The translations under genes were made by a program, and so were the position numbers. This document shows, one piece after another, positions 16,771 to 24,821 of a DNA stretch of 64,000 bases. The first letter of the stretch is position 1. Each line of letters opens with the position of its first letter. Source of the stretch: CAVQHY01 sp963712465 (GTDB lineage Bacteria; Actinomycetota; Thermoleophilia; Gaiellales; Gaiellaceae); assembly GCA_963712465.1 (NCBI GenBank), contig CAVQHY010000006.1:744001-808000 (forward strand), in the 5' to 3' direction. The notes under the pieces were generated by a model. That model made no database searches. It saw only the letters and a list, made by a program, of their open reading frames with translations, and was not told the DNA's origin.

Positions 16771-18025
16771 GTGATGTGCCAATCGAACATGATGGAGCGC
16801 GTTCTCGTCACCGATGCGGAGGAGCGTTCGGTACTCGGTGCGTGCCGAGGTCTCGAGCGGTCCGGCTACCGAGTCGCTGCCGTGTCCCGCACTCGGTTCG
16901 GCGCAGGGCTCTGGTCCCGGTGCTGTAGCGAGCGCCACCTTCTGCCCGACCCGCTCGCCAACTCCGCGGCGTTCGTGGACGGTCTCGAGCAGCTCGTCCG
17001 GAGCGGTCGCTACGCCGTCCTCGTCCCGGGAGCGGAGGCCTCGCTCATCGCCGTCTCTGAGCAGCGGCAGAGACTCGAGCCTCACGTCAGGCTCGGATTG
17101 CCACCGCACAAGGTCGTCGAACGCAACCTCGACAAGCTCCAGATGCTCGAGGCCGCGGCCGCTTGCGGCCTCTCCGCGCCTGCGACCGTGGTCTGCACCG
17201 AGGAGCGCAACGCGCTCGCTGCCACCCGCGCCCTCCGCTACCCGGTCGTCCTCAAGCCGACTCGGTCGGTCCTGCTCTCCGGCAGCCGCCTGCGACAGCA
17301 GGGCGTGGTGCTGGCCCGCAACGATGCGGATGTCGTCGAGGCGGTCCCGAAAGCTCGGTCCCACCTTCACCGTCCAGTGCTACCAGCCCGCCCACCGCCT
17401 CTTCTCGCTCGCGGGCCTCCTCGCCGACGATCGCCTCCTAGCGACGACCGCGTCCCGTGTCTGGCGGACGTGGCCGCCCGACGCAGGGGCGCACAGCTTC
17501 GCAGAGACCGTGTGTCCGCCCGCGGAGCTCGTCGAGCGAACGCAGGCGTTCCTACGCGAGCTGGAGTGGGAGGGCATCTTCCAGGTGCAGCTCCTCGAGC
17601 GCGACGGAGGACAGCTGTCTCTCATCGACTTCAACCCGCGCCCGTACGCGTCGCTTGGCCTCGACACGACCGCCGGTGCGAATGTCGCGGCGATCTGGTG
17701 TGACTGGTTACTCGGCCGCGACCACGCTTGCGTCACCGCTAACCCCGGCTATCGCTACCGGTGGGAGGAGGGCGAGGTACAGCACCTCGTGCTGGGACTT
17801 TGGCACCGCCGGTTCCGCGAGGCAGCGGCGGTGCTGCGGCCGAGGAGACGCGTCGTTCATGCGCATTTCCAGCTCACCGACCCGGCGCCCCTCGCCGCGC
17901 GGATGCTCTACCTCGCGTCTCGTTGCGCCTGGCCCAAGCCGAGGGGTAGTGGCGGGGGACGCGCGGCTCAGCCGGTTCCGCGAAGGAGCGGGACCGTGCG
18001 CTCGACGATCGATCGCCACGAATAG
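16771..18025 (+). CDS. ATP-grasp ligase, interrupted by a frameshift near 17352
   Basis: Two frames together encode one ATP-grasp protein of about 417 residues. The first (16771-17352) carries the pre-ATP-grasp domain (RVLVTDAEERSVLGACRGLE) and the ATP-binding start (KLQMLEAAAACGLSAPAT, YPVVLKPTRSVLL). The second, from 17354, continues LGPTFTVQCYQPAHRLFSLA and supplies the catalytic end, GIFQVQLLERDGGQLSLIDF followed by NPRPYAS, with the metal-binding Glu/Asp/Asn region. One extra base between 17350 and 17354 accounts for the shift. ATP-grasp enzymes join a carboxylate to an amine; here the target is probably a sugar or amino-acid substituent. The gene may be broken, or the base may be a sequencing error. 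The 3' end overlaps the next gene by 58 nt. Confidence 0.75.
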
Positions 18026-19146
18026 CGCGTCTCTGCGGCGTGCCGGCCCGCTGCCCCGAACGCGTCCGCACGCTCGGGATGATCGAGGAGCTCGGCGATC
18101 GCGTCTGCCATCGCCTTGGGGTCGGCTGCAACCGCGATTCCCGCCTCGTTCTGCTCGATCATCTCTCGCGTTCCTGGGAGGCCGATACCCACCACGGCCC
18201 GGCCGGCCGCGAAGTATTCGGCCACCTTCACGGGGCTCGTGCCGATCCGAGCGACGTACTCGGCCCGATGCGCGACGAGGCAAAGCGTGGCGGCGGCTAC
18301 GAGCTCCCTAACTACGCGCGGGTCTTCGACGTAGCCGGTCACTATCACCCGCGAACCGAGCGCGAGCTGTTCGATCAGCTTGTCCACCCGCTCTCGTTCC
18401 GATCCGTCACCGACGAGCAAGAGCCGCGTTTGAGGCCGATCGGCAACTGTCAAGACGAACGCGTGCAACATCGTCTCGAAGTCGACCCACGGCGCGAAGT
18501 TCCCTGCGAAGACGACGTAGCGGCAGTTCGGGTCGAGGCGTCGACTCCGGATCGCTTCCTCGCGCGGCAGCGGAGTGAACAGATCAGGGTCCACGCCGTT
18601 CGGGAGGACACACACCTTGTCGGCTCGAACGTGATGGTCGCGGACGAGCAGTACCTTGAGCTCCTCCGTCACGGCGACGACTCGGGCAGCGCAGCGACCC
18701 ATCGTAATCGTGGCCGTGCGCTTCACATAGTCCGAGGCGAAACCGCGCACGCCGGGGGCTCGCGTCTGGAAGCCGGGTCCGTGCGGGGCGTCGTTTACCT
18801 CTGCCACGACGCGGTAACCGAGCGCTCGAGAAACCAGTAGTGTCGGGAGGACGCCCCAGTCGTGGCGAATGTAACATTTTCCCGCTGAGCGCCTGGACCT
18901 CCAGAGAACAGCAAGAGCGCGGCCATTGACGCTGACAACCCTCCGGAGCGCTGGGGGTTGGCCTAGGGCGGCGGAATGAAAGCGCACACCGCTCAGCGCC
19001 GGATCTGAGCCTCGCGCGACGAGTTCGACCCCGAAGCCGAAATACGCCAGCCAACGTGCGACCTCGAGCGTATGGGTCCGCGTCGCGTCCGGAAGCTCTA
19101 CGTCGACGTCGCAGACCATGACGAGACCCTCGGCTGGCACGGACAC
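17968..19146 (-). CDS. GT4-family glycosyltransferase
   Basis: A 392-residue GT-B glycosyltransferase. The acceptor domain contains ARWLAYFGFGVELVARGSDP and CYIRHDWGVLPTLLVSRALG; the donor domain contains KVCVLPNGVDPDLFTPLP, YVVFAGNFAPWVDFETMLHA, TRLLLVGDGSER and IGTSPVKVAEYFAAGRAVVG, the last placed where the E-x7-E helix lies although the first Glu is replaced. The GTG at 19146 lies next to a TAGGCT box shared with the divergent GT4 gene at 19168. It is transcribed against the ATP-grasp gene, with a 58-nt overlap of the 3' ends. Confidence 0.85.
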   Translation of the reverse strand: MSVPAEGLVMVCDVDVELPDATRTHTLEVARWLAYFGFGVELVARGSDPALSGVRFHSAALGQPPALRRVVSVNGRALAVLWRSRRSAGKCYIRHDWGVLPTLLVSRALGYRVVAEVNDAPHGPGFQTRAPGVRGFASDYVKRTATITMGRCAARVVAVTEELKVLLVRDHHVRADKVCVLPNGVDPDLFTPLPREEAIRSRRLDPNCRYVVFAGNFAPWVDFETMLHAFVLTVADRPQTRLLLVGDGSERERVDKLIEQLALGSRVIVTGYVEDPRVVRELVAAATLCLVAHRAEYVARIGTSPVKVAEYFAAGRAVVGIGLPGTREMIEQNEAGIAVAADPKAMADAIAELLDHPERADAFGAAGRHAAETRYSWRSIVERTVPLLRGTG

Positions 19147-19167
19147 TAGGCTTCTCCGGATGTCGTT

Positions 19168-20367
19168 GTGACGCTACCCGCGCTCGGCGCCCTGCGCGTC
19201 GTCCAGATTATCCCGACGCTCCTTGTCGGCGGTTTGGAGCGCATGGCAACGCGGCTAACGCTCGGACTCGCGCCCCGAGTCGGGCGCGTCATTGTCTGCT
19301 CCGCCGGGGGGGAGCCATTTGAGTCGGAGCTTCGTAGGGCCGGTGTTGAGGTCGAGCTCGTTCCACGCCCACGCCCACGCCCTGCCGACCTCTTCCTGTC
19401 CACCCGCGCTCTTGCGCACGTATTCCGTCGCGAGTGTCCCCACGTCGTTCACGCTCACAACCCCACGGCAGCGGCGGCGGCGGCGCTCGCCCGCGGGCTG
19501 GCCGGGCTCCCTCAGATATCGATCGTAACCACCCATCACGGCGTCAGCCCCGAGCGTGTCGAGCGTGCGACACGGGTTCTTGCGCTTTCGTCCGACGTGG
19601 TCGTTGGCGTGAGTCCACACGTGACCCGTACGCTCCGACGGAGCGGTCTGGCAACGCGCAAGAGCGCGACCGTCTTCAACACGGTCGATGTTCGGCGCTC
19701 CCGATCCGCGGTCGACGTCCGCCGCGAGTTCGATGCCGAGGACGCAGAGCTTGTCGTCTCGGTCGGGCGCTATGTGAAGGAGAAAAACCACGAGCTCTTG
19801 CTCGAGTCACTCGCACTCCTGAGCCGGCGCCGTCGTCGACTCCGCGCCCTGATCGTCGGCAAGGGCCCGCTGGAGGCGGATCTCATTGCGAAGGCTCGTG
19901 CGCTTGGCCTGGGAGGCATCGTCACGCTCACGGGGGAGCGCACCGACGCGATCGACATCACGGCGGCCTGTGACGTCTTCGCGTTGAGCTCGATGTGGGA
20001 GGGGCTTCCGCTCGCCCTCCTCGAGGCGATGACGCTCAGGCGACCAATCGTCGCTACGGCGGTCGGGGGCATCGGTGACGTTCTGCGGGACGAACGCTCG
20101 GCCCTACTCGTCGCCCCGGGGCAGGCGGACGCGTTCGCAGGCGCCCTCGATCGGCTTCTCGGAGACACTGAACTCGCGGCACAACTGGGCGCGAACGCGG
20201 GCGAGTTCATCGGGGCGACGTCGTCCGAGGAAACCATGGTGGAGCGCTACGGCGCCATCTACGTCTCGGCAGCGGCTCGTCGATCGCGCCAGGTCGCTGG
20301 TGCCGCTATGCCGCGCGAATCGGGATTCGCTTGTCGACGGCCGCGAGGCCGGGTCCGCTCGCGATGA
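19168..20367 (+). CDS. GT4-family glycosyltransferase
   Basis: A 399-residue GT-B glycosyltransferase. LRVVQIIPTLLVGGLERMAT is the N-terminal glycine-rich loop, HVVHAHNPTAAAAAALARGL the conserved HAH region, LVVSVGRYVKEKNHELLLES the start of the donor domain and SSMWEGLPLALLEAMTLRRP the E-x7-E motif. The GTG at 19168 is overlapped by a three-codon ORF (ATG TCG TTG TGA, 19160-19171) that itself starts 7 nt after a TAGGCT box. The 3' end overlaps the lysyl oxidase gene by 62 nt, and the last 25 residues are basic and poorly conserved in character. Confidence 0.88.
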   Translation: MTLPALGALRVVQIIPTLLVGGLERMATRLTLGLAPRVGRVIVCSAGGEPFESELRRAGVEVELVPRPRPRPADLFLSTRALAHVFRRECPHVVHAHNPTAAAAAALARGLAGLPQISIVTTHHGVSPERVERATRVLALSSDVVVGVSPHVTRTLRRSGLATRKSATVFNTVDVRRSRSAVDVRREFDAEDAELVVSVGRYVKEKNHELLLESLALLSRRRRRLRALIVGKGPLEADLIAKARALGLGGIVTLTGERTDAIDITAACDVFALSSMWEGLPLALLEAMTLRRPIVATAVGGIGDVLRDERSALLVAPGQADAFAGALDRLLGDTELAAQLGANAGEFIGATSSEETMVERYGAIYVSAAARRSRQVAGAAMPRESGFACRRPRGRVRSR

Positions 20368-21454
20368 CGCGGAGCGTGTACCGACCGGGATGGCGTGCCT
20401 TGGCCGGAAGCTGGAGCTTCAGCGCGCTCGTGCCGGCTTCGAGCGGCGACCGCACGCTCACCAGCGACGCACCAGTGCGACCGAGCAGGCTCACCCGCAC
20501 TGTCGCGGCGCGCGAAAGGGTGACCCGAAGTGAGACCGCCTTCTGTTTGATCCTGACCGTTCGGGGCGAACTGACCCCCAGCTTGAGGTCGTCGAGGCAG
20601 TGATCCTTGCCTGGACAGACCTGGACCGTTTCGACGGCCGGCTGCTCGGCCTGCCCATTTGGCCACACGAGGTGGAGCTGGAGCGAGGAGGCGTTGTTGG
20701 TGAGATCGGTTTCGTGCAACGCTCCGTCGGCATTCACCCGCATGATGAGGTAGTAGTAGCCCTCGGGTAGGCCTGTGATATCGACGGATTGTCCCTCGAG
20801 AAGTGCTTTGTAGGGATCACCGTAACCGACCGACAACCCTTCCTCGACGCTCAGGATCTCAGGATGTTGCCAGCCACATCCATCGGTGTACACGGGAGCG
20901 GGTGGCTTGTTCGGACCTGTGAATCCCTTGAGGTCGGCGTGATCGCCGAGACAGAAGCCCGTCTTCTGGTCCGGGCTCACAAGCGAGTAGTCGCTTGCGC
21001 GGCGAAGCTCGTAGACCATGAACTTGAGCAGGTGCCAGTGCATGTGTCCGTTGTCTGCTGAGACGACGTACTGCATCGTACCGACGCTCGGATAGGTGGC
21101 GGTGGTTCCGTCGGAGCGCATGACGACCTGCTCGGCTGTCATCGTGGGCACGTCCACACTCGGCCGTGACCCACGGATCATCAGAGCGCCGACGCCCAGG
21201 TTGTTGCTCTGGCTCGCGAAGCCGAGCTTGAAGCGGCGCGTCCCGTTGTCGTCGAAAGGGCGGGCGAGCACGAGGCCGAGGGGCTCCCAGGGGTAGAGAT
21301 CCGGGAGGAGCTCGGTCGCATCTGCGCTCGTCGCCACCGGGGTTGTCGCAACCAGCGCGGCCGCGGCGACGAGCGGCGCGACGAGTAAGGCGGCCACGCG
21401 CTTGGAGCGGGCGCGGCGTGGAAGAACGTGTGAGAATGCTCGTCTCTTGGTCAC
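20306..21454 (-). CDS. Secreted lysyl-oxidase-family protein
   Basis: A 382-residue exported protein. A basic N-terminus and hydrophobic core (VAALLVAPLVAAAALVA) form a signal peptide. The central domain matches lysyl oxidases, copper amine oxidases that deaminate lysine side chains: NGHMHWHLLKFMVYEL has the H-x-H-x-H copper site (His 137, 139, 141); DQKTGFCLGD aligns with the animal segment holding the cofactor lysine (Lys 164); and DPYKALLEGQSVDIT holds Tyr 215 exactly nine residues before VDIT, as in animal enzymes, where Lys and Tyr form lysine tyrosylquinone. The C-terminal 110 residues form a beta-rich domain. The GTG at 21454 follows GGAGAAG; an upstream ATG at 21490 has no such site. 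Activity on lysine is inferred, not shown. Confidence 0.85.
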   Translation of the reverse strand: MTKRRAFSHVLPRRARSKRVAALLVAPLVAAAALVATTPVATSADATELLPDLYPWEPLGLVLARPFDDNGTRRFKLGFASQSNNLGVGALMIRGSRPSVDVPTMTAEQVVMRSDGTTATYPSVGTMQYVVSADNGHMHWHLLKFMVYELRRASDYSLVSPDQKTGFCLGDHADLKGFTGPNKPPAPVYTDGCGWQHPEILSVEEGLSVGYGDPYKALLEGQSVDITGLPEGYYYLIMRVNADGALHETDLTNNASSLQLHLVWPNGQAEQPAVETVQVCPGKDHCLDDLKLGVSSPRTVRIKQKAVSLRVTLSRAATVRVSLLGRTGASLVSVRSPLEAGTSALKLQLPAKARHPGRYTLRVIASGPGLAAVDKRIPIRAA

Positions 21455-21580
21455 TCGTCTTCTTCTCCGAGGAGGACAAATCTTACGCATGGCACGGACC
21501 TGGACGACGTATGTGCCGCTCTACCTGGACTCGGTCGCCGATCCGAGTCATGCTCTTCTTCCCGCGTAAAGGAGGTGGTG

Positions 21581-23101
21581 ATGCAGGACGAGCGGTTGTC
21601 GACGATTCTGTGGAGGAGCAGGTATCTCATCCTCGGCACGGTCCTCATGGGGATTCTCATCTCGCTGCTCGCCACGTCCTGCGCGGCGGAGAAGTACGAG
21701 GCCACAGCGATCATGGAGGTGAACTCGGTCGGAGACGCAGCCGACCTCTTCACCGCTCAGCAGGCGAGTCAGGCTCTGGCCAAGACCTACGCGCGGGTCA
21801 TCGTCGACAGGAGCTTCCTGGAGGAGATCAAGCCCCAGGTGGCCGGAGGTGAGCTGAGTGCGACCGAGCTGCAGCGGCGGCTGGCCGCGGAGGCGGTCGA
21901 GGATACTGCGCTCATCGAGCTGAGAGCGGAGGATGATTCGCCTGCTGCGGCTCGGCAGCTGGCTGAAGAGGTTGCCACGGCCTTCATTGCGACCGCACGG
22001 CAAAACTCGCAACAGCGCACGGCGCGTCTTCTCGATCAGGTGCGCACTCAGATCGAAAGCCTCAACGACGAGATCCGACAGGTCCGCGCGACCGGCTCCG
22101 CTGACGATCCTTCCGTCGCGGAGGAGCTGTCGGGGCTCCGAGCGACGAGGGCGGCGCTGACCGCCCAGCTCGCGAGCATCGTCGCGAACGGGATCGACCA
22201 GCGCACCGGAGTCAGCCTCGTCGCCCCGCCCACCGCCCTGTCGGATGCGGTGCGGCCCCGCCCGCTTCTCAACCTCTTGGCGGGCGCGCTCATCGGTCTT
22301 CTCCTGGGCATCGGGCTCGCAGTCCTGCGCGCACGTCTCGACCGCGGGCTGCATTCCTCCGACGAGGTGGAGGAACTTCTCGGAACACCGATTCTGGCGT
22401 CCATTCCGCTGACGAAGCCCTACGCTCCGGACGATCCCGCGCTCCGCGAGGCGTACGACGTCCTGCGCACGAATCTCGCGTTTCTCTCGCTCGACCAGCC
22501 GCTCCAGGTCTTGATGTTCACGAGCTACAGGGGGCGCGAAGGAGTCAGCGCGACCGTGTCCGGTCTCGCCCAGGCAAGTGTCCGGGCGGGCATGCACGTC
22601 CTCGTAGTCGACGGCGACCTCCGGACCAGGGCGATCACGAAGCGTGCAGGTCTCGGGGAGGCTCCCGGCCTCTCGAACGTCGTTGCGGGCATGGGTGGTG
22701 AGCGGGTGTCGGATCTCGTCGTCGAGCTCGCTCCTGGACTCTCGCTGCTCCCGGCGGGGCCGACTCCGCCGAACCCGCCGAGCCTTCTCTCGACGAGCAG
22801 GATCCGTGATGCTGTCGGAGAGCTTCGCCAGCAGTTCGCACTGGTCATCGTCGATACGCCGCCGGTGGTCCACCTCGCGGACGCCACGATCCTCGCCGGT
22901 CTCGCCGACGGCGTCGTCGTGGTCGGCCGGGTTGGGCTGACGGATCGGTCCGACCTGGCTGGTGCCGCTGCGAACCTGCGGCACAGCCCGACCCCCGTGA
23001 TCGGTGCGGTCGTCGTCGAGCCCCGTGCCACGAACCAGGTCTCCTACGGCGCGCGCGTCAAGCGGCGGATGCCCGCCCCTGACTCAGGCGTTCCTTCCTG
23101 A
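21581..23101 (+). CDS. Wzz chain-length regulator fused to a degenerate BY-kinase domain
   Basis: A 506-residue protein. An N-terminal membrane segment (YLILGTVLMGILISLLAT), a periplasmic-type coiled-coil domain and a second membrane segment (LLNLLAGALIGLLLGIGLAV) form the Wzz part. The cytosolic part resembles tyrosine kinases of the CpsD type, with Walker A' (HVLVVDGDLRTRA) and Walker B (FALVIVDTPPVVHLADATIL). The P-loop reads TSYRGREGVSATVSG, where Val replaces the invariant Lys, and the tail has one Tyr rather than a cluster. Kinase activity is therefore doubtful; a regulatory role in chain length or polymerase contact is more likely. The ATG at 21581 lies 5 nt after AAAGGAGG. The next gene overlaps its 3' end. 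Confidence 0.88.
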   Translation: MQDERLSTILWRSRYLILGTVLMGILISLLATSCAAEKYEATAIMEVNSVGDAADLFTAQQASQALAKTYARVIVDRSFLEEIKPQVAGGELSATELQRRLAAEAVEDTALIELRAEDDSPAAARQLAEEVATAFIATARQNSQQRTARLLDQVRTQIESLNDEIRQVRATGSADDPSVAEELSGLRATRAALTAQLASIVANGIDQRTGVSLVAPPTALSDAVRPRPLLNLLAGALIGLLLGIGLAVLRARLDRGLHSSDEVEELLGTPILASIPLTKPYAPDDPALREAYDVLRTNLAFLSLDQPLQVLMFTSYRGREGVSATVSGLAQASVRAGMHVLVVDGDLRTRAITKRAGLGEAPGLSNVVAGMGGERVSDLVVELAPGLSLLPAGPTPPNPPSLLSTSRIRDAVGELRQQFALVIVDTPPVVHLADATILAGLADGVVVVGRVGLTDRSDLAGAAANLRHSPTPVIGAVVVEPRATNQVSYGARVKRRMPAPDSGVPS

Positions 23102-24821
23102 CCTGACCGGGCGCGCTCAACTCGGCTTCATCGCCGCCGCAGGCCTCGTGCCGCTCGCGCTGCTGCCGCTCTTCATTCGGCCCGAGCTCGCGCTCGGCGT
23201 TGGACTCGCGGTCATCGCGATCCTTCTCGCGTGGAGATCCGTTGCGATTCCCGTGGCCCTCGCCGGGCTCCCGGCGATCGTGATCGCGCTCGTCGGCTCG
23301 AATCCGTTCCCACAGGGAGCGGTCGCTAGGGCTCTGTTCGGCTGGACGCTCCTCGCGATCCTGTTCGAGATTCTGCGCCGCGATCGTGGGTTTCCCGTCA
23401 GTGTCCTGACGACGCCGCCCGTGATCCTGACGCTCGCGCTCGCGCTGCTCATGCTCGCGCTCCTGGGTGGTTCTCCCTCCGGGGAGTACGGCAGCCTCAA
23501 GCTCCAGCTGTTCGTGGTCGCGAACGTGACCTTGCTCTTCGCAGGTGTTCTCATCGGCCGTCGGCGGGATGACTTCGACCTGTACGTGGCGCTCGTATTC
23601 TTGCTCGCCGTCGGGAGCGCGCTCGTGCTCGTCACGAAGCTCGGCGAGACCTCGATTGAGACGGGAATTGCCGGCCGCTTCGCCCTCTTCCCGGAGGAGA
23701 ATCCGATCCAGTTTGGCCGCGCGAGCGCAGTCGGTCTGATCGTCACCGTCTACGTTGTGCTCGCGGCGCGAGCGCCGTGGCAGCGCCTTGTCGCCGTTGC
23801 CGCGATGCCTCTGATGGTCGTGGCGCTGATCTCGGCTGGGTCGCGGGGTCCGCTGCTCGGCAGCTTCGTCGGCCTGCTGATCCTGCTCGTGCTCGTTCTC
23901 CGAGCGCAAGCCGGCTGGATTCGCCCGGCGCTGGTGGCCATCGGTGGTGCCGCCGCCGTGCTCCTGACCATACGACTCGTGCCGAGCGAGAGCAGCGAGC
24001 GGGCGCTCTCACTCTTTGGCAACGACGTCGGTGGGCTGTCGGCAGAGGAGCGGGTCGGCGTATGGTCGCAGGCCCTCGACGCCTTTCGAGAGAACGTTCT
24101 CTTCGGCCTCGGTACCGGCGGATTCGAGCGGATCGCACCGACCGACATTTACCCTCACAACATCCTTCTGGAGGCCGCGGCCGAGCTCGGTATCGTGGGG
24201 TTACTGCTTGTGCTCGCCCTTCTGATCGTCGGGGCTGCACGGCTTGTTCGCGTCTGGGCCTCCGCATCAGGCGGCGATCAGCTTCAGGCGGCGCTCGTAG
24301 TCGCCCTGTTTGGGTCGGCCATCGTCAATGCCTTCGTCTCGGGCGATATCCAGTCGAACTGGGCAATCTGGCTCTCCCTGGGGATCGGGCTGGGGTTGGG
24401 TGTGCGCGGCGAGGCGGCGGCGATCCTCGCCCGAGGCACTGAGCAGCTCCCGCCGCAGCGCTTGCGTGCGCCGCTTCCGGTTCAGGCGCGAACACCATGG
24501 CACCTTGCGGCCACGCTTGCGGAGCCGGCGGAGCCGGTGCCGCCGCCGGCGGTCGCGGTGCCGCCGCCGGCGGTCGCGCAGACGAAGGAGGACCGTGTCG
24601 TCCAGACCCTGGTCGAGTTTGGTCGCCCAGTGCGCGAGGAGCTCGTCCGCGCGGCACTGGGCGTCTCCCGGACGACGCTCACGCGGTACCTTAGGCGGCT
24701 CGAGGTGGAGGGCCGCGTGGTCCGCACCGGCCAGGGGAGGCGCGGCGATCCCTATGTATACGAGGCGGTCTCGGAGCAGGCTCCCGCACCGGTTGTTGGT
24801 GACGGGCGCCCGCCGGCCTGA
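23004..24821 (+). CDS. O-antigen ligase/polymerase (Wzy-like) fused to a C-terminal winged-helix domain
   Basis: A protein of up to 605 residues. About residues 35-470 are a polytopic membrane domain of the O-antigen ligase family, with roughly ten to twelve spans and the conserved loop (LISAGSRGPLLGSFVGLLIL, ERVGVWSQALDAFRENVLFG, YPHNILLEAAAELGIVGLLL). A Pro-rich linker with a duplicated VPPPAVA unit leads to residues 525-590, which read as a winged helix-turn-helix: DRVVQTLVEFGRPVREELV, AALGVSRTTLTRYLRRLEVE, GRVVRTGQGRRGDPYVYEAV. This combination is unusual. The start is uncertain (GTG at 23004 or 23025, or a non-canonical start near 23079) and overlaps the Wzz gene. The 3' end overlaps alkA by 70 nt. 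Confidence 0.82.
   Translation: MRSSSSPVPRTRSPTARASSGGCPPLTQAFLPDLTGRAQLGFIAAAGLVPLALLPLFIRPELALGVGLAVIAILLAWRSVAIPVALAGLPAIVIALVGSNPFPQGAVARALFGWTLLAILFEILRRDRGFPVSVLTTPPVILTLALALLMLALLGGSPSGEYGSLKLQLFVVANVTLLFAGVLIGRRRDDFDLYVALVFLLAVGSALVLVTKLGETSIETGIAGRFALFPEENPIQFGRASAVGLIVTVYVVLAARAPWQRLVAVAAMPLMVVALISAGSRGPLLGSFVGLLILLVLVLRAQAGWIRPALVAIGGAAAVLLTIRLVPSESSERALSLFGNDVGGLSAEERVGVWSQALDAFRENVLFGLGTGGFERIAPTDIYPHNILLEAAAELGIVGLLLVLALLIVGAARLVRVWASASGGDQLQAALVVALFGSAIVNAFVSGDIQSNWAIWLSLGIGLGLGVRGEAAAILARGTEQLPPQRLRAPLPVQARTPWHLAATLAEPAEPVPPPAVAVPPPAVAQTKEDRVVQTLVEFGRPVREELVRAALGVSRTTLTRYLRRLEVEGRVVRTGQGRRGDPYVYEAVSEQAPAPVVGDGRPPA
24537..24578 (+). repeat. Two perfect 21-bp tandem units coding VPPPAVA twice
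   Basis: Units at 24537-24557 and 24558-24578 are identical (GTGCCGCCGCCGGCGGTCGC plus G). They encode the proline-rich linker between the membrane domain and the winged helix of the O-antigen ligase-like protein, and could vary in copy number between strains. Confidence 0.85.
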
